Of a DNA stretch of 64,000 bases, positions 1 to 10,854 are shown in pieces. Origin of the DNA: Methylocystis rosea (GTDB lineage Bacteria > Pseudomonadota > Alphaproteobacteria > Rhizobiales > Beijerinckiaceae); assembly GCF_003855495.1 (NCBI RefSeq), contig NZ_CP034086.1, positions 2,083,501 to 2,147,500 on the forward strand. Reading direction: 5' to 3'. Numbering within the stretch: the first letter of the stretch is position 1; each line of letters starts with the position of its first letter. The notes beneath the pieces were generated by a model. It made no database searches, had not been told where the DNA came from, and saw only the letters and a list, made by a program, of their open reading frames with translations. A program made the position numbers and the translations under genes.

Positions 1-113
1 GCGGCGTCGGGGCGCTGTTGGAGGCCGACGGCTTCAACATCGAGCGTGTGGCGCGCGATGTTGGGGGCCACGAGAGGGTCGTGGCGGCTCGGCTTGGCCC
101 GCCAAGGCCGTGA
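1..113 (+). CDS. prmC: Peptide chain release factor N5-glutamine methyltransferase PrmC, 3' end only
   Basis: The frame beginning at base 3 is open to a TGA at 111-113 and encodes 36 residues ending GGHERVVAARLGPPRP. This is the usual C-terminal tail of PrmC (HemK), in which a D-x-x-G-x-x-R-V-V-x-A/V-R pattern closes the methyltransferase fold. PrmC methylates the GGQ glutamine of release factors RF1 and RF2. In Hyphomicrobiales the gene that follows prmC is commonly the DUF4167 gene, as here. The rest of the gene lies left of the window. The call rests on a short tail plus gene context. Confidence 0.7.
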   Translation, partial: GVGALLEADGFNIERVARDVGGHERVVAARLGPPRP

Positions 114-608
114 CATATTGGCGACAGTAACCGCTTTTTTGGCCAGTCTCGCCGCGCTCGGCCTTGTTGGCGGCCACCCCCTCCACTATAGTCATCCCCA
201 GGTCCAGCCGATCGCCGACTTCGAGAGAGAACTCGAACGCTTTGGCTCCGCTTCGCGAACGGAAGCCCGAAACGACCGGCCAGGAGCAACGTCGAAATCG
301 ACATGAAAGCGCCGGAGTGAAGACCACTTCGATTGTCGGAGGCGTTGCGATCCGGCAGGCAGGCATGCGATCGCGTTGGACGTCAAGCCGTTGCGCTGAG
401 GGGAATTGGCGCAAAGCTACGTGGGGCCGCCGATTGGCGCCGACTTGAGGAAAATCGACTCGCGCACAGCGTTATCGAAGCTTGAGGTCCGAAAACGGAT
501 TGCTGTCGCCTGTCCGTTCGCGCATGCGCCGGGCGAGGGAATTTAGCGGCGACGTATTGGGAACGCCGCGCAGGCGGGGCCGAGCGCAGCAAGATTTCGG
601 GGAGTTTG
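114..608. other. Intergenic region prmC to DUF4167 gene
   Basis: About 495 bases. Open frames exist on both strands, but they are arginine-rich, have no ribosome-binding site and resemble no protein I know. I see no RNA gene or clear hairpin terminator. It probably holds the promoter of the DUF4167 gene. Confidence 0.4.
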
Positions 609-1511
609 ATGAGACCAGGGCAAAACAAGAGAATGCGCGGGCGGCCCAACAACCGCAAAGGGCCCAATCCGCTTACGCGGTCCTACGAGTCGAATGGCCC
701 CGATGTGAAGATCCGCGGCACGGCTCAGCATGTCGCCGAGAAATATCTTCAGCTCGCGCGCGACGCGCAGTCCTCGGGCGACACGATCATGGCGGAGAGC
801 CTGCTGCAGCATGCGGAGCACTATTTCCGGCTGATCGCCGCCGCGCAGCAGCAACAGCAAGTCAACGGCTATGGGCGCCCGCAGCTGGAAGCGGAAGTCG
901 ACACCTCTGATGACGACGACGATTTCGCCCCGCTTCCGGACCGTTTCGCGCCGCTTGCCGAACGACTGCCGCCGCCGGCCTTCCAGCCGCCGCCGCCCTT
1001 TTCGCCGCAACCACAGCCGCAGCCGCATTTCTCGCAGCCGCAGCCGCAGCCCCAGCCTTTTGAGGAGCGCCCGATCGGCGAGATGCGCGCCGGCGAGCGC
1101 GTGGAGCGTCCGGAACGGCAGCAGCGGCCCGAGCGACCGCCGTTTAACCGAGATCGCAACGCCGAAGGCGGCGGCGACCGCCCTCGTCACCAGGGATATG
1201 AGCGCGGCCGCGACCGCCGCTTCCAGCCGCGCCCCGAGGCCAGCGCGGCCGAGAGCGAAGCAGGGACGGCGCTTCCCTCATTCATCACCGCGCCAGTGGC
1301 GCGCGCCGCCGTTCCGAGCGAGGGCGCGGGCGCGGAACCCGTTCTCGAGCGCGAGAATGCGCCGCGTGAAACCGAGGGCGGAGTCAATTATCATTTGAGT
1401 TCACGCCGGCGCCGGCGCCCGCGCCCGCCGATGGATGACGTCGCCGGCGGCGCACGCGACGAGGAATCGCCGCAGGTGGGCGAACTTCCGCTGGAGCCCG
1501 ATCGGTTCTAG
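609..1511 (+). CDS. DUF4167 domain protein with a low-complexity C-terminal half
   Basis: This 300-residue protein has a conserved basic N-terminus (MRPGQNKRMRGRPNNRKGPN) followed by a helical segment to about residue 80 (AQHVAEKYLQLARDAQSSGD and AEHYFRLI). That is the DUF4167 signature found across alphaproteobacteria. The rest is low complexity: a Gln run, an acidic patch (DDDDD), Pro/Gln repeats and an Arg-rich tail, so it is probably disordered. The function is not established; the basic head and Arg/Pro tail would suit RNA or ribosome binding, which is inference. I chose the ATG at 609 over the TTG at 606 because GGGGAG ends four bases before 609 and because homologues begin MRPGQ. Confidence 0.85.
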   Translation: MRPGQNKRMRGRPNNRKGPNPLTRSYESNGPDVKIRGTAQHVAEKYLQLARDAQSSGDTIMAESLLQHAEHYFRLIAAAQQQQQVNGYGRPQLEAEVDTSDDDDDFAPLPDRFAPLAERLPPPAFQPPPPFSPQPQPQPHFSQPQPQPQPFEERPIGEMRAGERVERPERQQRPERPPFNRDRNAEGGGDRPRHQGYERGRDRRFQPRPEASAAESEAGTALPSFITAPVARAAVPSEGAGAEPVLERENAPRETEGGVNYHLSSRRRRRPRPPMDDVAGGARDEESPQVGELPLEPDRF

Positions 1512-1515
1512 GGCT

Positions 1516-2274
1516 TCAGGCGAGGATGCTGATCGCGTCGCCGGCCTTGATCCGGCCACCCTCGATCACCCGCGCGTAAACGCCGCAATCAATGTGGCCG
1601 AAGTTCTGGCGCAGCGTTTGAACGAGATCCATGTCGCGTCGCCCTGTGCCCGGCTCGACGCCTGTGGCCGCGCAGCGATCGGTCATCTTGAGCACCTCGA
1701 GCCGTGCGGCGCCGATCGACAGGGTCCGCCCCAGGAGCGCCGCCTCGGCCCAAGGGCCGATGTCTTCGACATAGAGATTGGCGCGAAACCGCAGCGGATC
1801 GAGCGCGGCGCCTTGCGCCTGCGCAATCGCCGCAACGCTCGCCAAATTGACGAGTGAGACAAATCCCGACTTTGAATCCGTGAAGCGAAAGCCGTCGGGC
1901 GCGGCCAGAAGCCGCACGGGACCCCGGATTTCGGGCCCAAGAAAGCCGGTCAGGAAGGCCTCGATGGGTTGGCGCCCTTTGGCGGACCGCAACTCTCCGC
2001 GCGCGACCTCGCGGCCTGCCCTGGCGATCGTCAATACGCCTGTCGCGTCATCGTAGCGCGTCGCAAGACCCGCGAGCCCGCCGTTCCTCATCAGCATCAG
2101 GAATTTGATCTTGGGCTGATGCTCCGGCGCCGCTGGATCGAAGCCTGAAGGGCCGTTTTCCAGCGCGAACAGCCGATCTCCCGGAAAGTAATCGCCAGTC
2201 TTCAGATCGGCCGCGTCCAGCGGCTCGGGCGAGAGGCCTTTGACGGGATAGCGATATAGAGAAGCGAGTCGCAT
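1516..2274 (-). CDS. MOSC domain protein (YcbX/MOSC_N type)
   Basis: A 252-residue protein convergent with the DUF4167 gene, their stops only 4 bases apart. The N-terminus (LASLYRYPVKGLSPE) is the MOSC_N beta-barrel signature, and the C-terminal half is the MOSC domain (VNLASVAAIA, DPLRFRANLYVE, LKMTDRCAATGVEPGTG). The cysteine in TDRCAATG is at the position that binds the molybdenum cofactor or its sulfur in MOSC proteins. Such proteins handle sulfur for molybdenum enzymes or, with partners such as YcbX, detoxify N-hydroxylated compounds. No redox partner is adjacent, so the substrate is unknown. Confidence 0.85.
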   Translation of the reverse strand: MRLASLYRYPVKGLSPEPLDAADLKTGDYFPGDRLFALENGPSGFDPAAPEHQPKIKFLMLMRNGGLAGLATRYDDATGVLTIARAGREVARGELRSAKGRQPIEAFLTGFLGPEIRGPVRLLAAPDGFRFTDSKSGFVSLVNLASVAAIAQAQGAALDPLRFRANLYVEDIGPWAEAALLGRTLSIGAARLEVLKMTDRCAATGVEPGTGRRDMDLVQTLRQNFGHIDCGVYARVIEGGRIKAGDAISILA

Positions 2275-2368
2275 GGACGTCCCTGTTCGGTGACAAGTCG
2301 AGGCGAATTGCCTACACCTCCCCAGCCGTCACGAAAACAGCGCCGCCGTTTCGCAAGGAGGGCCATCC

Positions 2369-2779
2369 ATGTCGGACAAGACGCTCACAGTCCTCGTTCT
2401 GGCCGCAGTGGCGTTTTCCGCCGCGCATGATCTCGACCACCTGTTGCGCGACGATTTCTCGCAACCAGGGGCATGGGCGATCGTCGCCGCTTTTCTTTCG
2501 GTGAAATACGCGCTCACGGGCGCCGCGCTGTATTTCTATTTCCGCGGCAAGATCGGCGCGGGGTTCTGGGCGGTCATCGGCGTTCTTGGCGCCGTGGCGC
2601 TCTGGTTCGCTCATCTGAGCCCCGCCGCCGAGCAGCGGCCGCCTGACATTTCTGCGATGTACGGCAGTCCCATCGCGGGGTTCATCGCCTCGGGACTGGT
2701 CTATGCGATGACGCTGTCGCTCGCGGCCCTCGCGCTCTATGGGGCATGGCGCGCGGTCCGGGCGGGCGTGCGCGGTTAA
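2369..2779 (+). CDS. Small integral membrane protein, function unknown
   Basis: A 136-residue hydrophobic protein with about four predicted membrane helices: near residues 5-20, 35-58 (ending FYFRGKIG), 64-85 and 105-130. AAGGAGG stands 7 bases before the ATG, a strong ribosome-binding site. A short charged loop with HDLDHLLRDDF follows the first helix, and a periplasmic or cytoplasmic loop holds AEQRPPDISAMYGSP. I do not recognise the family. It is monocistronic, between a divergent MOSC gene and clpB. Confidence 0.7.
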   Translation: MSDKTLTVLVLAAVAFSAAHDLDHLLRDDFSQPGAWAIVAAFLSVKYALTGAALYFYFRGKIGAGFWAVIGVLGAVALWFAHLSPAAEQRPPDISAMYGSPIAGFIASGLVYAMTLSLAALALYGAWRAVRAGVRG

Positions 2780-2828
2780 TCGACACATCTTCGCTTGCGG
2801 TCGAGTCCGCGCTTTCGCGCCGCACCCC

Positions 2829-2856
2829 CTTTAACCTCGTGCGGCCCTTCCCATAT
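2829..2856 (+). promoter_or_regulatory. Predicted heat-shock (RpoH, sigma-32) promoter of clpB
   Basis: CTTTAAC at 2829-2835, then 14 bases, then CCCATAT at 2850-2856. The sigma-32 consensus is CTTGAAA, 13-15 bases, CCCCATNT, so the -10 element matches well and the -35 element in 5 of 7 positions. It lies about 100 bases before clpB, a classic RpoH target. Not verified by transcript data. Confidence 0.5.
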
Positions 2857-2956
2857 CGACCACGAGGGCAGCCGCAAGGGGCCTTGAACGAGAAATTTTG
2901 GACGCGAGGCGCGCCGCTTAAAACAAAGGGCCGCCTCATGGTCAGAGGGGCTAAAA

Positions 2957-5581
<2,625 letters not shown>

Positions 5582-5587
5582 CCGACG

Positions 5588-5628
5588 GGCGCGCCAGTCG
5601 CATATGGATACCATGCGAATGGCGCGCC
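5588..5628 (+). terminator. Hairpin terminator after clpB
   Basis: An inverted repeat begins 7 bases after the clpB stop: GGCGCGCCA at 5588-5596 pairs with TGGCGCGCC at 5620-5628. The next inner bases TCGCAT and ATGCGA also pair, giving a stem of about 16 bp with one mismatch and a 9-base loop. It is followed by TTCTCGTT, a weak T tract. It separates clpB from the AT-rich cassette. Confidence 0.6.
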
Positions 5629-5695
5629 TTCTCGTTGCGAGTAATGCGAGTGCATGTTAGGGATAAAGCACCTTTCAAGATTCTTCTGAGGTATT

Positions 5696-6514
5696 ATGAA
5701 TAATCCGGTTATAATTTCCTGCGTCAACCTGAAGGGCGGAGTAGGAAAAACCGCAATTGCAGTAAACCTAGCTGCCTACTGCGGAATTAAGAAGAAGAAA
5801 ACGCTCCTCATAGATTTGGACCCACAGACAAACGCCACGTTTTCTTGCATTTCTCCTGAGGATTGGCAGAAACATGCAGCAGAGCGTGGAACTGTGGCAA
5901 ATCTGCTTGGAGTAAGACAACATACGAGCGCCGAGGGAAAATCTAAGAGCGCAGCAGAAGTTATAAAAGGAAGTGTTTTCAATAACGTGGATCTGCTACC
6001 CTCCCACTTGGACCTATTCACTATTGACCTTGACATTGGCTCGGAAGTTGCACGAGAAACCAAATTAAAGCGAGCACTTAAGGACGTCGTCTCTGACTAC
6101 GACGTAATCATCTGCGATTGTCCTCCCAATTTAACAATTCCAACTCAGAATGCACTCGCACTAAGCACTCATTATATAGTCCCAGTTTCACCCGATTTTC
6201 TTTCTAGCTTAGGGATCGCGCTGCTGCTCACGCGCGTTAAGAAATTTTCTGATGAGCTCGATTCCCCGATTGAGCACGCGGGCATAATAATGTCTCGCGT
6301 TGGGCGCCCTTCGTATTTTAGGGCCCAAACTATCGAATCACTGAGAAAAACGTTCGGCACCAAGGTTTTTGATACCGAAATCCGTGAACGGTCGTCTGTC
6401 AGTGAATCAGCTGCAAAAAATTTACCCATTTTTAGTATGCAAGATATCGAAGCTGTGAAGGAGTTCACCCGGCTTGGCGGGGAAATACTGGCTGAAGTGG
6501 GTTTAACGGCATGA
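5696..6514 (+). CDS. ParA/Soj-like P-loop ATPase, first gene of an acquired three-gene cassette
   Basis: A 272-residue ParA-family ATPase. The deviant Walker A is KGGVGKT near residues 13-19, the A' motif is LLIDLDPQTNATFS, and Walker B is DYDVIICDCPP near 130. The C-terminal part carries the usual ParA helices. No N-terminal helix-turn-helix is present, so it is the small (type Ib/Soj-like) form. It is visibly AT-richer than its neighbours. No ParB gene or centromere-like repeat follows; instead two unrecognised genes are translationally coupled to it (ATGA at 6511-6514). ParA ATPases position plasmids, chromosomes or protein clusters, and some occur in accessory or defence-type cassettes. 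Which applies here is unknown. Confidence 0.85.
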   Translation: MNNPVIISCVNLKGGVGKTAIAVNLAAYCGIKKKKTLLIDLDPQTNATFSCISPEDWQKHAAERGTVANLLGVRQHTSAEGKSKSAAEVIKGSVFNNVDLLPSHLDLFTIDLDIGSEVARETKLKRALKDVVSDYDVIICDCPPNLTIPTQNALALSTHYIVPVSPDFLSSLGIALLLTRVKKFSDELDSPIEHAGIIMSRVGRPSYFRAQTIESLRKTFGTKVFDTEIRERSSVSESAAKNLPIFSMQDIEAVKEFTRLGGEILAEVGLTA

Positions 6515-6894
6515 AAACTCACGACGCGGCAAAAATTTTGATGGTCCTGGCACAAGCGCTTCGAAATGCGCCTAACCGAGATCTCGACGATTTCGCAAGC
6601 TCAATTGCCAAGCCTCCTCAGCTCGATCCCGCTAGCATTCCTGTTGCATTAAGCACGCTTGTGCGACTTTCAGAAATCGATAAGCGGCAATGGACAACTT
6701 TTATAAAGGAGCATAATTTTCCGATCGAAGTTCGACTTCGCGACGCTTCGCGCGATATTTTGGGCAAACTTCTGAAACACCTCGAACAGAACCCAGAGGC
6801 CAGAGAACGTCTGAGTAAGGTTGCTCAGCGCTCTCGCTCTGAAACGTCGCCCGAGCTGATGAAAGCTCTGCAGTTTCTTTTGAGCCAAGAATGA
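6511..6894 (+). CDS. Small helical protein of unknown function, middle gene of the ParA cassette
   Basis: A 127-residue protein starting inside the stop of the ParA-like gene (4-bp ATGA overlap) and ending in a second ATGA overlap with the next gene. The composition suggests an all-helical soluble protein: an N-terminal helix (AKILMVLAQALRNA), a central LSTLVRLSEIDKRQWTTFI segment that could be a helix-turn-helix-like fold, and a C-terminal helical hairpin (ILGKLLKHLEQNPEARERLS). I do not recognise the family. Its place directly after a ParA ATPase is where a ParB-like or adaptor partner would be expected, so it may be a stimulator or cargo adaptor of the ATPase. That is inference. Confidence 0.6.
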   Translation: MKTHDAAKILMVLAQALRNAPNRDLDDFASSIAKPPQLDPASIPVALSTLVRLSEIDKRQWTTFIKEHNFPIEVRLRDASRDILGKLLKHLEQNPEARERLSKVAQRSRSETSPELMKALQFLLSQE

Positions 6895-7637
6895 ATTTGC
6901 TCGAAACTGAATTGGAAGCCAATTATCGTAGTTTCCGCGAGGATTGGACACAACAAGCAACCAAGAACTGGAATGATTTAGCAAAAGAGAAACACTACCT
7001 TGAGAGTTACCGCAGGCTCTGCTGTTTACAAGCGTTAAAGGTGCAACTTATCGAGCCGCACTGCAGTCCAGATAGTTCGGCCTTTTTTCTCGAAGCGCAC
7101 AATGATGCGGTTGCGTCACACGTAAGCGCATCCATGGGAGCGTGGCGTCCAGCGCTGCAATCTTTGCGCAGTTGCTTGGAAAACACGCTCTCAACGATTT
7201 ATTACAAGGATCATCCGATCGAGCTGCAACTATGGCAGGCTGGAAAATTTCGTAAGGGCTTCAGCGAGTTGATGCGTTACGCCCAGCAGCATCCAATTGT
7301 ATCAAGCTCAGATGCTAAAATCACAGGACTAGAGTTAATCGAGAGTGAATACGCCACGCTGTCAAAAGCAGTTCATGCGTCGGCAACCATTTTCCGTATG
7401 ACTGACGTTGCTTCCAAGATCTTAATTTGGAGCACAGAATCTGACCGCCTTGGTATGTGGGCAACACGGGAGCGAAAAGTTATCGAAGGTATTTCACTAC
7501 TACTCGTTTGCCTTTTTGCTGATAGGCTTCAAGGAACCCTCCTTCCTCAACTGCGTGACATATTATCGTATGCAGTGACTCCAGCGAAGCGCAAACTGTT
7601 AAAAAAAGAGTTCAACATATCGATCTCTAAATCATAA
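6891..7637 (+). CDS. Unrecognised 248-residue protein, last gene of the ParA cassette
   Basis: A mostly helical protein without signal peptide or membrane segment. The central part (ASHVSASMGAWRPALQSLRS, then CLENTLSTIYYKDHP) resembles helical-bundle proteins of the HEPN/AbiV kind found in accessory loci, but I see no clear R-x4-6-H catalytic motif, so I do not assign it. It shares the AT-rich character and the 4-bp overlap coupling of the two genes before it. The gene ends just before a palindromic repeat and the convergent antiporter gene. Function unknown; the three genes probably act together. Confidence 0.6.
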   Translation: MNLLETELEANYRSFREDWTQQATKNWNDLAKEKHYLESYRRLCCLQALKVQLIEPHCSPDSSAFFLEAHNDAVASHVSASMGAWRPALQSLRSCLENTLSTIYYKDHPIELQLWQAGKFRKGFSELMRYAQQHPIVSSSDAKITGLELIESEYATLSKAVHASATIFRMTDVASKILIWSTESDRLGMWATRERKVIEGISLLLVCLFADRLQGTLLPQLRDILSYAVTPAKRKLLKKEFNISISKS

Positions 7638-7668
7638 GTGTAACTTCGATCTGTGTGATCGGACCTAC

Positions 7669-7717
7669 GTCCCCTCACCCGGTTGCTGCGCAGCCACCCT
7701 CTCCCTTGGGAGAGGGT
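7669..7717. repeat. Palindromic intergenic repeat between the ParA cassette and the antiporter gene
   Basis: A run beginning GTCCCCTCACCCG contains the palindrome GCTGCGCAGC and ends in ACCCTCTCCC / GGGAGAGGGT (7696-7705 and 7708-7717), a perfect 10-bp inverted repeat. It resembles the GC-rich REP-like elements common in alphaproteobacterial intergenic DNA and is related in words to the element at 10687-10823. It lies between convergent genes and may act as a terminator for both. Confidence 0.55.
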
Positions 7718-7727
7718 TTCTCGCGCT

Positions 7728-9338
7728 CTACCCCAGCCGCTCTTTCTTCCGATTCAGCACATCCGCCTCGCGCAAATCGAGCTCCCGCTCGATGCGGCGG
7801 CGCGCCTCGTCGGTGAGTTCGCCTTCCCGCAGCATGCCGTTGATCAGATTGCGCTCCTCGGCGATGAGCTGCAGGTCGATCTCGTCATGCAGCGCAGTCA
7901 GCGCACGGCGTTCTTCACTTGCCTCGCATTTCATGCGGACGCGCGACAGAAAATAGTCCTGTTGCGCGAGAAGCGAGTTCATCGCTTCTTCCGGGACGTC
8001 ATTTTCCACGCCAAAACGCGCGAGTTTTGCGCTCGACGCCTCGATCGCGGCGTGGCGGGCGCGCAGCTCTTCAGCGCGGTCGAGGACGCGTTCCCTCATG
8101 CCGGTTTTGACGAGGCCGAGTTTGCGAATGATCCAGGGCAACGCCGACCCCTGGAAGACGAGCGTCACCATCACGACGCAGAAGGTGAGAAAAAAGATCG
8201 AGTCGCGATAGGGAAACGGCGCGCCGTCCGCTGTGGCGAGCGGGATCGCCAGCGCCGCGGCGAGCGAGACGATCCCGCGCACGCCAGTGAAGGAAATGAT
8301 GAACGGCCACTGCCACGGCGGCGATGGATCGCGTCGCGCCAGCGGCGGAATGAGCCAGCGCGGCAGGTAGGTGATTGGAAACGTCCACACGAACCGCGCC
8401 GCGATTACGACAAGCGAAACGATCGCGGCGGACGTCGTCAGTTCGTACAGGGAATGGTCTTGGATTCGCGCAAAAAGCGCCTGCGCCTGTAGACCGGTGA
8501 AGAGAAAAACCAGGCCTTCGATCAGAAAAAGGAAGAAATCCCAGAAGAACACGCCTTGCAGACGCGTCGCGGCGCTGATCAATCTGGGGCCATTCCAGCT
8601 GATATAAAGGCCGGTGGCGACCGTCGCGATGACGCCCGAGCCGCCGAGATGTTCAGGCGGCCAATAGGCCAAGAACGGGGTGATCAGCGAGAGAGTGATT
8701 TCAATGCGCGGATCGCGCATGAAGCGACGCAGCCGCAGCATCGTCCAGCCGACGCCGATGCCCCACACGATTTCGCCGGCGATAATCGCCGTGAACGTCT
8801 CGCCTCCTTGCGCCAGCGAAAAGGAGCCGACGCTGACCGCCGCCACCGCGAAGCGATAAAGGACAAGCGCGGTGGCGTCGTTGGCGAGACCCTCTCCCTC
8901 CAAAATGACCGAGATGCGCCGCGGCAACTGCATGCGTCGCGCAATGGCGAGCGGCGCGACGGCGTCGGGCGGCGACACGATCGCGCCGAGCACGAAACCG
9001 ACGGCCAGTGGCCAGCCGAGCAGCCATTTCGTCGCGAGTGAAACGGAAATGGTGGTGAAGACGACGCAGCCGACGGCGAGCAGAAGGATCGGCCGCAGAT
9101 TAAATTTGAACTCCCGCCAGCTCATATTGACCGCGGAGATGTAGATCACCGGCGGCAGCACGAGCAGCAGCACGAACTGCGGCTCGAGCACAAGGGTGGG
9201 CACGCCCGGGGCAACGGCGATCAGCACGCCGGCCGCGACGAGCAGGATTGGCGCGGCGGCGCCGGAGCGCGACGCGATGAAGGCGACGAACGCCACCGCC
9301 GCGAGAAGAAAGACAAGCGTTTGGAGACCCGCGATCAT
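7728..9338 (-). CDS. CPA1-family Na+/H+ antiporter (NhaP type)
   Basis: A 536-residue protein with about 12 membrane helices in the first 400 residues and a charged cytoplasmic tail of about 130 residues rich in Glu and Arg. Family motifs include VLLLVLPPVIY, the ion-binding SPPDAVAP, EGEGLANDATALVLYRFA and FTGVRGIVSLAAALAIP. Transporters of this family exchange Na+ (or K+) for H+ across the inner membrane for pH and salt homeostasis. It is a single gene, convergent with the ParA cassette and upstream of coaA on the same strand with a 60-base gap. The ion cannot be told from the sequence. Confidence 0.88.
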   Translation of the reverse strand: MIAGLQTLVFLLAAVAFVAFIASRSGAAAPILLVAAGVLIAVAPGVPTLVLEPQFVLLLVLPPVIYISAVNMSWREFKFNLRPILLLAVGCVVFTTISVSLATKWLLGWPLAVGFVLGAIVSPPDAVAPLAIARRMQLPRRISVILEGEGLANDATALVLYRFAVAAVSVGSFSLAQGGETFTAIIAGEIVWGIGVGWTMLRLRRFMRDPRIEITLSLITPFLAYWPPEHLGGSGVIATVATGLYISWNGPRLISAATRLQGVFFWDFFLFLIEGLVFLFTGLQAQALFARIQDHSLYELTTSAAIVSLVVIAARFVWTFPITYLPRWLIPPLARRDPSPPWQWPFIISFTGVRGIVSLAAALAIPLATADGAPFPYRDSIFFLTFCVVMVTLVFQGSALPWIIRKLGLVKTGMRERVLDRAEELRARHAAIEASSAKLARFGVENDVPEEAMNSLLAQQDYFLSRVRMKCEASEERRALTALHDEIDLQLIAEERNLINGMLREGELTDEARRRIERELDLREADVLNRKKERLG

Positions 9339-9399
9339 GCGCCCACCCTATAAGCCGCGCCTCGCGCAAGCGAACTCCGCGTCGCGGCCGAAGCGAAGC

Positions 9400-10362
9400 T
9401 TATAATTTGCGCAGCGACACTTCCTCGATCCTGTGATCGGCGTCCTTGGTGAGGATCAAACTCGCGCGCGGGCGGGTCGGGGCGATGTTCTGGCGCAGAT
9501 TCTCGAGGTTGATGCGCGTCCATATGTCTTTCGCGACGCGCGTCGTCTCCTCTGCGTCGAGATCGGCATAGACGCGGAAGTAGGACTTGGGATCACGGAA
9601 CGCCGTCTGCTGAAGTCGCCGAAAGCGCTCCACATACCATCGCTCCAGCACGTCTTCGGGCGCGTCGAGATAGACCGAGAAATCGAAGAAGTCGGAGACG
9701 AAGGGAATTTCGCGGCCGTCGCGCATGCGCGGCGCAAGCAAGACGTTGACGCCTTCGACGATGAGAATGTCGGGACGATCGACGCAGCTCGCTTCGCCCT
9801 CGACGACGTCATAGGTCATATGCGAATAGACCGGCGCGCAGACATTGCGCCTCCCCGCCTTCACATCGGAGAGAAATCGCAGCAGCGATTTATTGTCGTA
9901 GCTTTCCGGAAAGCCCTTCTTGTCCATCAGCTTTTCGGCTTCAAGGATTCTGTTGGGCAAGAGAAATCCGTCGGTGGTGATGAGCTCCACTTTCGGCGTA
10001 TTCGGCCAGCGCGACAACAGGGCGCGCAGCACGCGCGCCGTCGTGGATTTTCCCACGGCGACGGAGCCTGCGACGCCGATAATGTAAGGAACCTTGCCGT
10101 CCTCGGCGCCGAGAAAGCGCTGCGTCGCCTTGAAGAGGCCCTGCGTCGCCGCGACGTAAAGCGCGAGCAGGCGCGAGAGCGGCAGATAGATCTCAATTAC
10201 CTCTTCGAGCGAGATCGGATCGTTGAGCGATTTCAGTCGGACGAGATCATCGAGCGTCAGCGTCAGCGGCGTATCGGCGCGCAGCGACGCCCATTCGGCG
10301 CGCGTAAAATGCCGGTAGGGGGAAAGAGCCTCGTTGTTGGGGACGAGCTCCGCCACGGTCAT
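9400..10362 (-). CDS. coaA: Type I pantothenate kinase
   Basis: A 320-residue kinase of normal length for CoaA. The P-loop is GSVAVGKST (about residues 101-109), and [21 protein letters not shown] and the [11 protein letters not shown] strand are family hallmarks. It phosphorylates pantothenate with ATP, the committed step of coenzyme A synthesis, in the cytosol, and is usually feedback-inhibited by CoA. It overlaps the hisE stop by 4 bases (TCAT at 10359-10362), so it is the last gene of the his operon, a common arrangement in Hyphomicrobiales. Confidence 0.96.
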   Translation of the reverse strand: MTVAELVPNNEALSPYRHFTRAEWASLRADTPLTLTLDDLVRLKSLNDPISLEEVIEIYLPLSRLLALYVAATQGLFKATQRFLGAEDGKVPYIIGVAGSVAVGKSTTARVLRALLSRWPNTPKVELITTDGFLLPNRILEAEKLMDKKGFPESYDNKSLLRFLSDVKAGRRNVCAPVYSHMTYDVVEGEASCVDRPDILIVEGVNVLLAPRMRDGREIPFVSDFFDFSVYLDAPEDVLERWYVERFRRLQQTAFRDPKSYFRVYADLDAEETTRVAKDIWTRINLENLRQNIAPTRPRASLILTKDADHRIEEVSLRKL

Positions 10363-10682
10363 TCCTTTGCTCCGCGCGCGGCTTTCTCTGCGAGCCCGGA
10401 CTGATTCGTGCGCCGCTCCAGTTCGCGCAACACGTCGTCGAGCGAAATGTCCCGCGCTTCGAGCATGACGAGAAGATGATAGAGCGTATCGGCGGCTTCA
10501 TTGACGAGCGCGCTTCGGTCGCCTTCTATCGCCGCGATCACCGTTTCGACCGCCTCTTCGCCGAACTTCTTGGCGATGCGCGCCATTCCGGCGTCGAGCA
10601 GGGTTTTCGTATAGGAGGTCGAGGCGCTGTCGTTGCGCCGCGCTTTGATGAGCGCGGCGAGATCGTCGAGCGTGAAACTCAT
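10359..10682 (-). CDS. hisE: Phosphoribosyl-ATP pyrophosphatase HisE
   Basis: A 107-residue MazG-like protein that hydrolyses phosphoribosyl-ATP to phosphoribosyl-AMP, the second step of histidine synthesis. [14 protein letters not shown] and the [16 protein letters not shown] segment carry the metal-binding EExxE...ExxD residues. The start is placed at the ATG of [12 protein letters not shown]; the longer frame adds only a non-conserved MGRGSV. A palindromic repeat separates it from hisF, so the operon is interrupted here but continues in the same direction. Confidence 0.94.
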   Translation of the reverse strand: MSFTLDDLAALIKARRNDSASTSYTKTLLDAGMARIAKKFGEEAVETVIAAIEGDRSALVNEAADTLYHLLVMLEARDISLDDVLRELERRTNQSGLAEKAARGAKE

Positions 10683-10686
10683 GACA

Positions 10687-10823
10687 GACCCCCTCCCCAA
10701 CCCTCCCCCGCTGCGCGGGAGAGGGAGCAGATTCCGCGCTTCGTCGGGATTTCGCTATCGCCGATCGTTAGCGTCCCCTCTCCCGCGAGCCAAGCGAAGC
10801 GGGGGAGGGACAGGGAGGGGGTC
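10687..10823. repeat. Long palindromic repeat inside the his operon, between hisF and hisE
   Basis: The outer arms GACCCCCTCCC (from 10687) and GGGAGGGGGTC (to 10823) are perfect inverse complements. Inner blocks CCGCTGCGCGGGAGAGGGA and TCCCCTCTCCCGCG also form hairpins. It is a typical two-arm GC-rich REP/BIME-like element. It sits in transcribed DNA between two co-directional his genes and could modulate downstream expression or mRNA stability. Confidence 0.6.
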
Positions 10824-10854
10824 ATCGCCCCTGCGCTGCAACTGGATTTTGCCG

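Noticed and set aside
34-414. 126-residue minus-strand frame opposite the prmC tail
   Set aside because: Its Arg-rich composition is that of an antisense shadow, and the plus strand carries the PrmC C-terminus.
970-1060. Pro/Gln repeat DNA in the DUF4167 gene as a separate repeat element
   Set aside because: It is in-frame low-complexity coding sequence of the DUF4167 tail.
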